Assembly (NCBI GenBank): GCA_028280575.1
Contig: JANQLN010000090.1
Coordinates: 1 to 53,964, forward strand
Length of the DNA stretch: 53,964 nucleotides
Direction of reading: 5' to 3'
From: Clostridia bacterium
GTDB lineage: Bacteria; Bacillota; Clostridia; Acetivibrionales; STF1-152
The notes beneath the pieces were generated by a model. The model worked only from the letters and a program-made list of their open reading frames with translations. It ran no database searches and was not told where the DNA came from. How positions within the stretch are numbered: the stretch's first letter is position 1; each line of letters opens with the position of its first letter. The position numbers were made by a program, and so were the translations under genes. Below, one piece after another: positions 1 through 6,978 of the stretch.

Positions 1-636
1 GCTTTGTATCTTCCTGTTGTCAATCAGCACGACTATGGTTCCCAGCGAATACATGGGGTATCCCAATGACTGGATATGAGTCACCATAGTTTGTGTCTGA
101 TTATTCACAGTCATAGGACGACTGGCCAGGTAATCCTTCTGGAAATATCGACCTGTTAATATTTGTCTCCAGGATTCAGAATCCATTTCCTGATAACTAT
201 ATACTTCATCATAGAATGTTTTAAATTTGTAGGTGGTTTTTGATGTAAGAATAAGATCACTATTATGATAGTAAATATAATAATCAAATATGAAATTATT
301 CAATAAACTGTAATTATAAAGCTCATTAAATGCTTCTAATGTGCGGTAAGTCATGGTTCCCTTAAATGGTTCTGTCACAAACCTATACCTGTTGATAGTA
401 GAATTGTCGTTTAACTGGCCAACAATCATATCAATTTCATTTAACCTTCCCTCTAAAATCTCCCTGCTTTGTTCGAGGGTTCGAATATTGCCCTTTATAG
501 TTTCCTCTTTCATTACCTTTACTGTTCTATAATATAAAAAGGTTCCAATTCCAAGAGTTATTAACAGAATCGTCACATAAGGAATTAGAAAATGCACTAA
601 TATTTTTTGGTTGCTTATCCTATGTCTGACCACCAT
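1..636 (-). CDS. Membrane-anchored AraC-type regulator or sensor kinase, N-terminal part (cut by window edge)
   Basis: An open frame of 212 codons runs without a stop to the left edge. It starts at ATG 636 behind GAAAGGAATG. The product has a short cytosolic start, one membrane segment at about residues 12-33 (LVHFLIPYVTILLITLGIG), then an extracytoplasmic region resembling the Cache-like sensor of membrane AraC regulators and YesM-type kinases (polar, Tyr-rich, with a VLID strand near the cut). The DNA-binding or kinase half lies outside the window, so the two families cannot be told apart; the membrane AraC type is slightly favoured by the short N-terminus. Such proteins usually control a neighbouring sugar transporter or glycosidase. 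A 19-bp tandem repeat lies about 70-100 bp upstream of the start. Confidence 0.75.
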   Translation of the reverse strand, partial: MVVRHRISNQKILVHFLIPYVTILLITLGIGTFLYYRTVKVMKEETIKGNIRTLEQSREILEGRLNEIDMIVGQLNDNSTINRYRFVTEPFKGTMTYRTLEAFNELYNYSLLNNFIFDYYIYYHNSDLILTSKTTYKFKTFYDEVYSYQEMDSESWRQILTGRYFQKDYLASRPMTVNNQTQTMVTHIQSLGYPMYSLGTIVVLIDNRKIQS

Positions 637-702
637 CTAAAATCATTCCTTTCAACAGGTTCAGCTTGGTTTTTATTTTAAACTGCTTTAACTTGCCGGT
701 AA

Positions 703-740
703 TATTTATATCTTGTCAAAGTATTTATATCTTGTCAAAG
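703..740. repeat. Perfect 19-bp tandem repeat upstream of the partial regulator gene
   Basis: Two adjacent exact copies. On the minus strand the unit reads CTTTGACAAGATATAAATA. A TAAAAT hexamer (minus strand, 675-680) lies 22 bp downstream, so the repeat sits where an activator overlapping the -35 region would bind. AraC-type proteins bind direct repeats, so autoregulation is possible, but this is inference. The rest of the 640-1024 gap holds only the inverted repeat listed next. Confidence 0.6.
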
Positions 741-928
741 TAATTCTTTACTTTAGCAGCAAAATACTGTTAACACATTAACATATGTCAAAGAAAAATT
801 ATAGAAAGAAAAATGGAACTATAACACATAACACTATAGTTTCCTCTTTAAAGCCATATGCAAATATTATCATACTTTTATGCAATCTTCAATAGTATTT
901 CAATTCTGCGTAATCAGTTTAAAGAAAT

Positions 929-978
929 GAGCATACTAAATGCTGTATATGGTTGTTATCCATAAATTTAGTATGCTC
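929..978. terminator. Inverted repeat, possible terminator of the sulfatase gene
   Basis: GAGCATACTAAAT (929-941) is perfectly complementary to ATTTAGTATGCTC (966-978); the loop itself contains TATGG/CCATA. It lies about 46 bp past the sulfatase stop. There is no strong T-run on the minus side (ATTTCTTT), so the terminator role is tentative. Confidence 0.45.
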
Positions 979-1024
979 CATTAAGAAAATCATAACATAG
1001 GCAAACTGCTCTTACTAGCGTCGG

Positions 1025-2488
1025 TTACCTGAATTTATCAGGATATTTTTCCCTGTACTTTTCAACGGCACAGCCTCTTCCGGTTTTTTCCAGACGTTTG
1101 CAGTACTCTTTCAAATCTGCATATTTTATATGAAAGGGTCCGCCTTCATTCATTACGGTCCATAACGGGTCTGCATCGTGGTCCATGGTCTTCATCATTT
1201 CGTCATGCCATTGATTAAGCCTGTATACTGCTTCTTTACATATATCCTTTCTTTCCTTGACAAGGTTATTTTGCTCATGGGGGTCTTTATCCACGTCAAA
1301 AAGCATTTCATCAGGAAAGAGATGATAACCGTCATGGTAGGATCTAATGTAAATCCAGTTGTCAAACCTGACACTTCTCTGGCATACATGTGCACACTGG
1401 CTCAATACCAGGTAATCTCTGCCACAGTCAACTCCATCTTTGACAGTCAGCGCATAGCTTTGTCCATCCCATGAAGCCGGGGCTTGTCTGTTCAATAATT
1501 CCGCCAGGGTAGGTCCCAGGTCAAGATTATAATGTAACCCCTTGTCAACATGGCCCTTTTGCATCCCGGGCCATCTTATTATCATTGGAATTTTAGGTGT
1601 AACATTATCCGCTGTTGCATGCTCACCATATATTCCAAGCTCGCCCATGTTTTCTCCATGATCCGAGCTAATAATGATAACCATATCGTCCAGTACGCCT
1701 TTTTGTGAAAATGCATCCAGCAGACTTCCGATATGCTCATCCATATATCTTATACCACTATCATACCCGTCAAAAAACTTTTTCAGGGTTTTCATATCCT
1801 TTGCTTCTCCCGGATATCTGGGGTACCTGGGGTCCTCATTGCCATGAAACATGTTGAGCTCCCAAAGGCTATGCGGCCCTGCGTGCTTTAAATGCTCTTT
1901 AAAAACATCCTCGGTAATCCAGCCGGGCATGGGTTCATTCTCAAACGGATTGCCAAATTCCTCCGGTGCCCTGTATGGCGTATGAGGGTCCCAATAGTTA
2001 ACCTGCAGAAACCAATTATCCTCCCCTGCATTATTCTCTATCCATTTTAATACTGTAGGTGTAACTTCTTCTGCCGATTCCATACCACATTTGCCCGTAT
2101 TATAAATCTCGTTGAATCCTGCGTTAAACCACCATGAGGAATGTCGTTCCGCAAAAGGGCTGACGGATACCGTTTTGAATCCGCACTCTCTTAAAAACGC
2201 AGGCAGGCTTTCTCTTCCCAGCATACTTCTAAAATCTCTTCCTTTTCCTTCCAGCCTGAGGTCCGCTGCCACACCACCGTGATTCACAACACCGGAATGT
2301 ATCCCAAACATTCCGGTCATTAGCGCAGTTCTTGAGGGAAGGCATGGTGCATCCGAGCAATAATAATTTTCAAATCTTACTCCATCTTTTGCTATTTTAT
2401 CTATGTTTGGAGAGGTATCCCTGCCATAGCCGTAACAACCAAGATGGTCGGGCCTTAAAGTATCAAGGTCCAAATAAAGAATTCTCAT
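1025..2488 (-). CDS. Cys-type sulfatase, cytoplasmic
   Basis: Alkaline-phosphatase-superfamily sulfatase of 487 residues, a normal length. The N-terminus has the metal-binding DLD (D7, D9). The activation motif C49-L-P-S-R53 marks Cys49 as the residue converted to formylglycine, followed by TALMTG. A second metal motif, SSDHGENMGE, lies near residue 275. It hydrolyses a sulfate ester, probably on a sugar. There is no signal peptide, so it should act in the cytoplasm on imported sugar. The start follows AAAGGGGTGA. It is downstream of, and on the same strand as, the Gfo/Idh oxidoreductase, suggesting a short catabolic unit. Cys-type enzymes in anaerobes need a radical-SAM maturase (anSME), which is not in this window. 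The substrate cannot be read from the sequence. Confidence 0.93.
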   Translation of the reverse strand: MRILYLDLDTLRPDHLGCYGYGRDTSPNIDKIAKDGVRFENYYCSDAPCLPSRTALMTGMFGIHSGVVNHGGVAADLRLEGKGRDFRSMLGRESLPAFLRECGFKTVSVSPFAERHSSWWFNAGFNEIYNTGKCGMESAEEVTPTVLKWIENNAGEDNWFLQVNYWDPHTPYRAPEEFGNPFENEPMPGWITEDVFKEHLKHAGPHSLWELNMFHGNEDPRYPRYPGEAKDMKTLKKFFDGYDSGIRYMDEHIGSLLDAFSQKGVLDDMVIIISSDHGENMGELGIYGEHATADNVTPKIPMIIRWPGMQKGHVDKGLHYNLDLGPTLAELLNRQAPASWDGQSYALTVKDGVDCGRDYLVLSQCAHVCQRSVRFDNWIYIRSYHDGYHLFPDEMLFDVDKDPHEQNNLVKERKDICKEAVYRLNQWHDEMMKTMDHDADPLWTVMNEGGPFHIKYADLKEYCKRLEKTGRGCAVEKYREKYPDKFR

Positions 2489-2582
2489 ATTTGATTCACC
2501 CCTTTATTAATTATTTACATGTGTAAGCCAAACAATGAAAAAAACCCTCTTTTATAAAAATTCTACCTCCAATTAAGGTTGT

Positions 2583-3680
2583 TTATTCAAAATATACAGG
2601 CTTTCCAATCCTGCCTGACTCATATATTGCCTCAAGTATTTGTGTTACAACAAATGCTTCCTCCGGCTTTACATAGGGTTCCTTATCGTTTAATATACAG
2701 TCAATCCAAACCTTGGTTTCTTTCTCTCCCGGACTTAGAGTAGAGCCGTCATAAAAATCAACACCTTTTGCATCAAGATTTGGCGTTTTTACGTACATTT
2801 TACCAAATTCTTCACCATTGATCCTGAGTCCGTCCATCATATCGGCTCCTGCTTTGGTACCGCAAAGGGTAGTTTTTGCTTCACCTGTCTGTAAAGAATT
2901 AAGTGCCCAACTGGATTCTAAGAATATTGCGGCACCGTTTTCCATGACTACATATCCAAATGCCGAATCTTCAACGGTATATTTTTCGGGGTCCCAAGGA
3001 CCCCAGGCATTTGCCGCATCCTTCATACCGCCTAACTTGTGGTATACACTTCCTACCGTATATTTAGGCCTGTAATTGTCCATCATCCATAAGGTCAAGT
3101 CAAGGGCATGGGTTCCAATATCAATCAATGGACCGCCTCCCTGCTCTTCTTCGTCAAGAAAAACACCCCAGGTTGGCACCGCCCTTCTTCTTACAGCGTG
3201 TGCTTTGGCAAAATAGATTTCCCCCAGGTCCCCTCTTCTGCAGGCTTTATAAAGGTATTGCGAGCTTGCACTGTACCTGTTCTGGTAACCTATACACAAT
3301 TTTTTACCTGTTTTCCTGGCAGCTTCTACCATCTTTTTTGCACCCTCACTGGTTTTAGACATTGGCTTTTCACACATTACATGCTTGCCTGCTTCAAGGG
3401 CAGCAACCGTTATTTCCGAATGGGATTTGTTGGGTGTGCAGACATGCACCACATCAATTGTTTTATCTTCAAGCAGTGCTTCATATCCGGAATACTTTTT
3501 TGCACCTTCCACACCAAAATCCTGGGCCGCTTTTTCAGCACGTTCATAAATAATGTCGGCAAATGCTGTCATTTCAACATTGTCCTGCTTGGCTAACCCG
3601 GGCATATGTTTGTTTGTGGCAATACCCCCGCAGCCGATTATTCCTATTCTCAATTTTTCAGATGCTTTCTTTGCTCCCAT
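2583..3680 (-). CDS. Gfo/Idh/MocA-family NAD(P)-dependent oxidoreductase
   Basis: 365 residues. The Rossmann N-terminus has RIGIIGCGGIA (11-21), the family's E104-K-P is present (CEKPMSK), and the C-terminal catalytic segment has GGGPLIDIGTHALDL with D187 and H191. Family members oxidise or reduce sugar and inositol hydroxyls using NAD(P). The start has GGAGGAG at good spacing. The palindrome ATGTAATCAATTACAT lies 66 bp upstream and is shared with the LacI-family gene next door, so this gene is probably repressed by that regulator. The sulfatase gene lies downstream on the same strand with a gap of about 95 bp. Substrate unknown. Confidence 0.93.
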   Translation of the reverse strand: MGAKKASEKLRIGIIGCGGIATNKHMPGLAKQDNVEMTAFADIIYERAEKAAQDFGVEGAKKYSGYEALLEDKTIDVVHVCTPNKSHSEITVAALEAGKHVMCEKPMSKTSEGAKKMVEAARKTGKKLCIGYQNRYSASSQYLYKACRRGDLGEIYFAKAHAVRRRAVPTWGVFLDEEEQGGGPLIDIGTHALDLTLWMMDNYRPKYTVGSVYHKLGGMKDAANAWGPWDPEKYTVEDSAFGYVVMENGAAIFLESSWALNSLQTGEAKTTLCGTKAGADMMDGLRINGEEFGKMYVKTPNLDAKGVDFYDGSTLSPGEKETKVWIDCILNDKEPYVKPEEAFVVTQILEAIYESGRIGKPVYFE

Positions 3681-3745
3681 AATACTATCTCCTCCGTTAT
3701 ATTATTATTCTTACCTTTATAATAGGCAAACTTGCCGGTGCCGGG

Positions 3746-3761
3746 ATGTAATCAATTACAT
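3746..3761. promoter_or_regulatory. Putative LacI-family operator for the oxidoreductase gene
   Basis: Perfect palindrome ATGTAATCAATTACAT (core TGTAAT-CA-ATTACA). An identical 16-mer lies in front of the adjacent LacI-family gene. The two positions and the symmetry make it the likely binding site of that repressor. Confidence 0.7.
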
Positions 3762-3819
3762 TCTCCTTAAAAGCCCTGTAAACCATTAAAATGCAATTTG
3801 CAAAAACAGCTGTACCTTG

Positions 3820-4812
3820 TCAATTAACAGTTGACTCCCTTATAATAAGTTCATGCTCCAGTACAATTGTTTTTTGCATTGTTTCCTCACCGCTAATCCC
3901 TTTTAACAAAAGTTCCATGGCAACACATCCCATATCATATTTAGGCTGTGATATTGTGGTAAGGGCCGGAGAATACATTGAAGAAAAGCTTATATTATCA
4001 AATCCTACCGCCGCAAAGTCATCAGGAATACTAAAACCCTTCTGTATAGCAGCTTTTATCCCCCCTATAGCCATCATATCAGATATTGCAAAAAGCGCTG
4101 AAGGGGGATTTTCCAAAGACAGCAGCTGTGTTGTCAGCCTTAAACCACTCTTATACCCATAATCACCATACATTATAAATCCCGGGTCCAGTGCAATCCC
4201 GGCATCCGAAAGTGCACGCTTGTAACCTTTCTCCCTGAGGGCTGTCGATATAAAATTGTTTTTCGCGCTGATCATACCAATCCTTTTATGCCCAAGCTTT
4301 GTTAAATGCTCCACAGCTTTATATGCTGCCTGCTCATTGTTAATGCTTATCCGGCTGAGGGTTGTATTCTCATTATATTCACAGCATTGTACTATAGGCC
4401 ATATACTGCCCAGCTCCATGAGATATTCGGTTTCAAAATCGGAAGACATGAGTACCGCACCGTCTGCAAGCCTGTTTTTAAGAAGCTCAAGGTAAACCTT
4501 CTCCCTTGCAGGGTCCGAATTGGTATTACAAAGCATTACGTTGTAACCGTTTTTATGTGCAATATCCTCCATGCCCTTGACTATCCTTGAGTAAAAAGGG
4601 TTTGCAACGGTTGGCAATAAAACAAGCACCATTTTGGTTTGTGCCCTTCTTAAATTGCGTGCTGTAAGATTGGGATTGTAATTAAGCTCTCGGATTGCAC
4701 TCAGCACCCTGTCCCTTGTCCCGGGTACAACACTAGTACTGTTGTTCAGCACCCTGGATACGGTAGCTACGGATACTCCTGCCAAAGCTGCAACATCTTG
4801 AATATTTGCCAT
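3820..4812 (-). CDS. LacI-family transcriptional repressor
   Basis: 330 residues from ATG 4812, which is preceded by AGGAAG; a longer frame upstream has no support because the protein must begin at the HTH. Residues 1-55 are the LacI HTH and hinge (NIQDVAALAGVSVATVSRVL), followed by a periplasmic-binding-protein-like effector domain. A TTGACA-17-TAAAAT promoter and the palindrome overlapping its transcription start imply autorepression. The same palindrome precedes the Gfo/Idh gene, so the regulon likely includes the oxidoreductase and sulfatase. The effector is probably a sugar from this pathway. It is divergent from the GntR-family gene. Confidence 0.95.
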   Translation of the reverse strand: MANIQDVAALAGVSVATVSRVLNNSTSVVPGTRDRVLSAIRELNYNPNLTARNLRRAQTKMVLVLLPTVANPFYSRIVKGMEDIAHKNGYNVMLCNTNSDPAREKVYLELLKNRLADGAVLMSSDFETEYLMELGSIWPIVQCCEYNENTTLSRISINNEQAAYKAVEHLTKLGHKRIGMISAKNNFISTALREKGYKRALSDAGIALDPGFIMYGDYGYKSGLRLTTQLLSLENPPSALFAISDMMAIGGIKAAIQKGFSIPDDFAAVGFDNISFSSMYSPALTTISQPKYDMGCVAMELLLKGISGEETMQKTIVLEHELIIRESTVN

Positions 4813-4837
4813 TGTACACTTCCTAAAAACAATATGT

Positions 4838-4853
4838 ATGTAATTGATTACAT
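4838..4853. promoter_or_regulatory. Putative autoregulatory LacI-family operator
   Basis: The 16-bp palindrome ATGTAATCAATTACAT (minus-strand reading), identical to 3746-3761. It starts just downstream of the -10 box, across the predicted transcription start, 25 bp before the start codon: a classic repression position. Confidence 0.7.
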
Positions 4854-4858
4854 TAATT

Positions 4859-4887
4859 ATTTTAATATGTCCAACCTGATATGTCAA
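4859..4887 (-). promoter_or_regulatory. Promoter of the LacI-family gene
   Basis: On the minus strand, TTGACA (4887-4882), 17-bp spacer, TAAAAT (4864-4859). It matches sigma-A consensus well. Confidence 0.65.
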
Positions 4888-4960
4888 CACCATTTTACTA
4901 TAGCAGTTGATTAATGATATAATATGTAAACAAGATAATAAAGCAGACAGGGTGAAGAAT

Positions 4961-5695
4961 ATGTTTATTGATAAACAAAGTCCTATACCAATATATTATC
5001 AAATTAAAAGTTATATTATGGAAAATATAACATCCGGTAAATGGAATAAGGAAAATCCTATTCCGTCGGAAAGGGAGCTCGGCCAGATGGCAAAAGTCAG
5101 TAGAATGACTGTCCGCCAGGCAGTTAACGAATTAGTTAATGAGGGAGTGCTATACAGGCTAAAAGGCAAAGGTACCTTTATAATCAAATCAAAAATTGAA
5201 CAAAGGGATATTATGAGCTTTTCCGAAATGGTAAAAAATAAAGGCCTTAAACCAATAACGGAAGTGCTTATATTTAAAAACGGGATAAACTTGCCGTCGG
5301 TATGCGGTAAATTGGGATTGCCCCCCGAACAAAAGCTTTACAGGATAAAAAGGCTCAGGAAAGCAGGCTCAATACCTGTAGGTGTTGAAGATGTCTATAT
5401 ACCCGAGCACTATTGTCCCGGTTTAAAAAGTGAGCATATGGCAGGTTCCATGTACAAACTGCTGCTGGAAGAATACCAGTATAAAATCAGTAAATGTGAT
5501 TTGAACATAGAAGCCATACCGGCAAATGAAAAAGAGCATTTTGATTTGCTTGAAGCAGATAACTCAATCCCATTATTAAAAGTGTCGGGCACCAGCACCA
5601 CACATACCGGGCTATTACTTTTTTATGAAACAAGCTATTACAGGTCCGAACAATTGTCGTATAAGGTAAGTATATTCAGCCGGCAGGATTTTTAA
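4961..5695 (+). CDS. GntR-family regulator with UTRA domain (HutC subfamily)
   Basis: 244 residues from ATG 4961 behind GGGTGA. The winged-helix domain (about 1-72) shows IPSERELGQMAKVSRMTVR and the wing LKGKGTFI; the remainder (from about 90) matches a UTRA small-molecule-binding domain (PLLKVSGTSTTHTGLLLFYE). HutC-type regulators respond to sugars, amino sugars or amino acids. It is divergent from the LacI-family gene and codirectional with the AraC-family gene, giving three regulator genes in a row next to the sulfatase and oxidoreductase. A TATAAT box at 4918-4923 may drive it; the -35 is weak. Targets unknown. Confidence 0.93.
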   Translation: MFIDKQSPIPIYYQIKSYIMENITSGKWNKENPIPSERELGQMAKVSRMTVRQAVNELVNEGVLYRLKGKGTFIIKSKIEQRDIMSFSEMVKNKGLKPITEVLIFKNGINLPSVCGKLGLPPEQKLYRIKRLRKAGSIPVGVEDVYIPEHYCPGLKSEHMAGSMYKLLLEEYQYKISKCDLNIEAIPANEKEHFDLLEADNSIPLLKVSGTSTTHTGLLLFYETSYYRSEQLSYKVSIFSRQDF

Positions 5696-5733
5696 CTTTC
5701 TTAGAAGCCGTTTTTTAAAAGGGAGGTGTTGAA

Positions 5734-6621
5734 GTGAATTTTGTAAAAACTGAATTACATGAAGAAATAGCCATTAAAAGGATTGTAACCGTTCACTATT
5801 TTGAATATACCAGTAATTACAGCTTTAAAGGAGAAGAACATGATTTTTGGGAATTTTTGTATGTTGACAAGGGTGAAGTGGAGGTTATGGCAGGCGATAA
5901 AAACCATACCTTGAAGCGGGGAGACATAATCTTCCACAAGCCCAACGACTTCCATAATGTTTTTGCCAACGGCAGGGTTGCTCCAAACCTTATAGTGGTA
6001 TCCTTTGAATGTGAATCCAAAGCAATGCGATACTATGAAGGGAAGATACTTTCCCTGGGCAATAACGAAAAAAACATACTTGTTAAAATTGTTAGCGAAT
6101 CAAAAAAAGCATATGGACCATTATTGAACAATACAAACTTAAAAATGCTTAAAAAAAATCCAAACCTTCCCTTTGGCTGTGAGCAGCTTATAAAAATTAA
6201 CCTTGAACTGCTGCTGATTACTTTGATAAGAAGAGGGTCCGGTATTTGCCTTGAAAACAAAATCCTATCAATCGCTAAGGAACAGTCGGACAATGACCTG
6301 ACAAATAAAATAATCGCATATTTATCGGAAAACCTGGAAAGCAGTATCAGGTTTGCAGATGTTATGCATTATTCACACTTGAGCCGAACAAATCTGAAAA
6401 TGCTTTTTAAGAAAAAGATGGGGACCGGTGTAATTGAATACTACAGGAAGCTCAAAATTGAAAAGGCAAAATCAATGATACGGGAGGGCAGGCTGAATTT
6501 TACCCAGATTGCAAATGCATTAAAATACAACACAGTACACTATTTTTCAGCCCGTTTCAAAAAGGAAACCGGTATGACCCCTACCGAGTATTCCCAATCC
6601 GTAAAAGCACAGACAACCTAG
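5734..6621 (+). CDS. AraC-family regulator with N-terminal cupin domain
   Basis: 295 residues from GTG 5734, chosen for GGGAGG at ideal spacing. Residues 1-100 form an AraC-type sugar-binding cupin (EHDFWEFLYVDKGEVEV, LKRGDIIFHKPNDFHNV); residues about 190-290 hold two HTH motifs (IRFADVMHYSHLSRTNLKM; FTQIANALKYNTVHYFSARF). It follows the GntR gene by 38 bp, so they may be cotranscribed. The TAG stop is made of bases 2-4 of a palindromic repeat element (CTAG...), so insertion of the element may have set the present C-terminus (VKAQTT). Confidence 0.93.
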   Translation: MNFVKTELHEEIAIKRIVTVHYFEYTSNYSFKGEEHDFWEFLYVDKGEVEVMAGDKNHTLKRGDIIFHKPNDFHNVFANGRVAPNLIVVSFECESKAMRYYEGKILSLGNNEKNILVKIVSESKKAYGPLLNNTNLKMLKKNPNLPFGCEQLIKINLELLLITLIRRGSGICLENKILSIAKEQSDNDLTNKIIAYLSENLESSIRFADVMHYSHLSRTNLKMLFKKKMGTGVIEYYRKLKIEKAKSMIREGRLNFTQIANALKYNTVHYFSARFKKETGMTPTEYSQSVKAQTT

Positions 6622-6692
6622 TACCTTGAGTCATCTAAAAGTATTGTTTTGCAACGGTCTGATTTTCGCAATACTTCGTTGTCGTCAATGAA

Positions 6693-6767
6693 GTGTCGTA
6701 CCTAAGTGTCGTACCTGAGTGTCGTACCTGAGTGTCGTACCTGAGTGTCGTACCTGAGTGTCGTACC
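6693..6767. repeat. 13-bp tandem repeat, five full units plus a partial
   Basis: Unit GTGTCGTACCTGA starts at 6693, 6706, 6719, 6732, 6745 and 6758 (last one partial); the first unit differs by one base. It is followed by inverted half-copies (GGAACGACAC), so hairpins can form. It lies inside element copy A only. Confidence 0.9.
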
Positions 6768-6840
6768 AACTGGAACGACACAGCAATGACGGATCCGCGT
6801 AGCCTACCGGAACGACACACATGCTCGCACCCGTTATATC

Positions 6841-6909
6841 GGAATCCGGCACTTACTTATTAAGTCTTTACTTTATCTTACAGATGCAAGCGAGTAAGTG
6901 CCGGATTCC
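6841..6909. repeat. Perfect 17-bp inverted repeat with 35-nt loop
   Basis: GGAATCCGGCACTTACT (6841-6857) pairs exactly with 6893-6909. It corresponds to the small central hairpin GGAATAC/GTATTCC in element copy C, enlarged here. It could act as a terminator for either flanking gene, but no T-run follows. Confidence 0.8.
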
Positions 6910-6978
6910 TCAATCCTCCGCCTTGTACTGCTACTACAATCCAACCCACAATTTCAAAGTTTACAGACCACTAGCTCT

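Larger units (their letters stand above)
6618..6974. mobile_element. Palindromic MITE-like element, copy A (expanded and degenerate)
   Basis: The left end CTAGTACCTTGAGTCATCTA and about 70 following bases closely match the copies at 9077 and 53815. The interior then departs: it carries a 13-bp tandem array, two inverted half-copies of that unit (GGAACGACAC at 6772 and 6809), and a long hairpin. The right arm resumes as CCTCAATCCTCCGCC (6908-6922) but soon diverges; the right boundary is approximate. No coding capacity. It starts inside the stop codon of the AraC-family gene and ends a few bases from the nadE stop. Confidence 0.6.

Noticed and set aside
6693-6767. Possible CRISPR array
   Set aside because: The units are directly adjacent, 13 bp long and without spacers; no cas genes are present.
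6635-6820. Open frame of 61 codons across the 13-bp repeats, encoding a repeated Arg/Tyr/Asp/Thr peptide
   Set aside because: It is a by-product of a 13-bp tandem repeat read through in one frame, with no ribosome site and no homology pattern.
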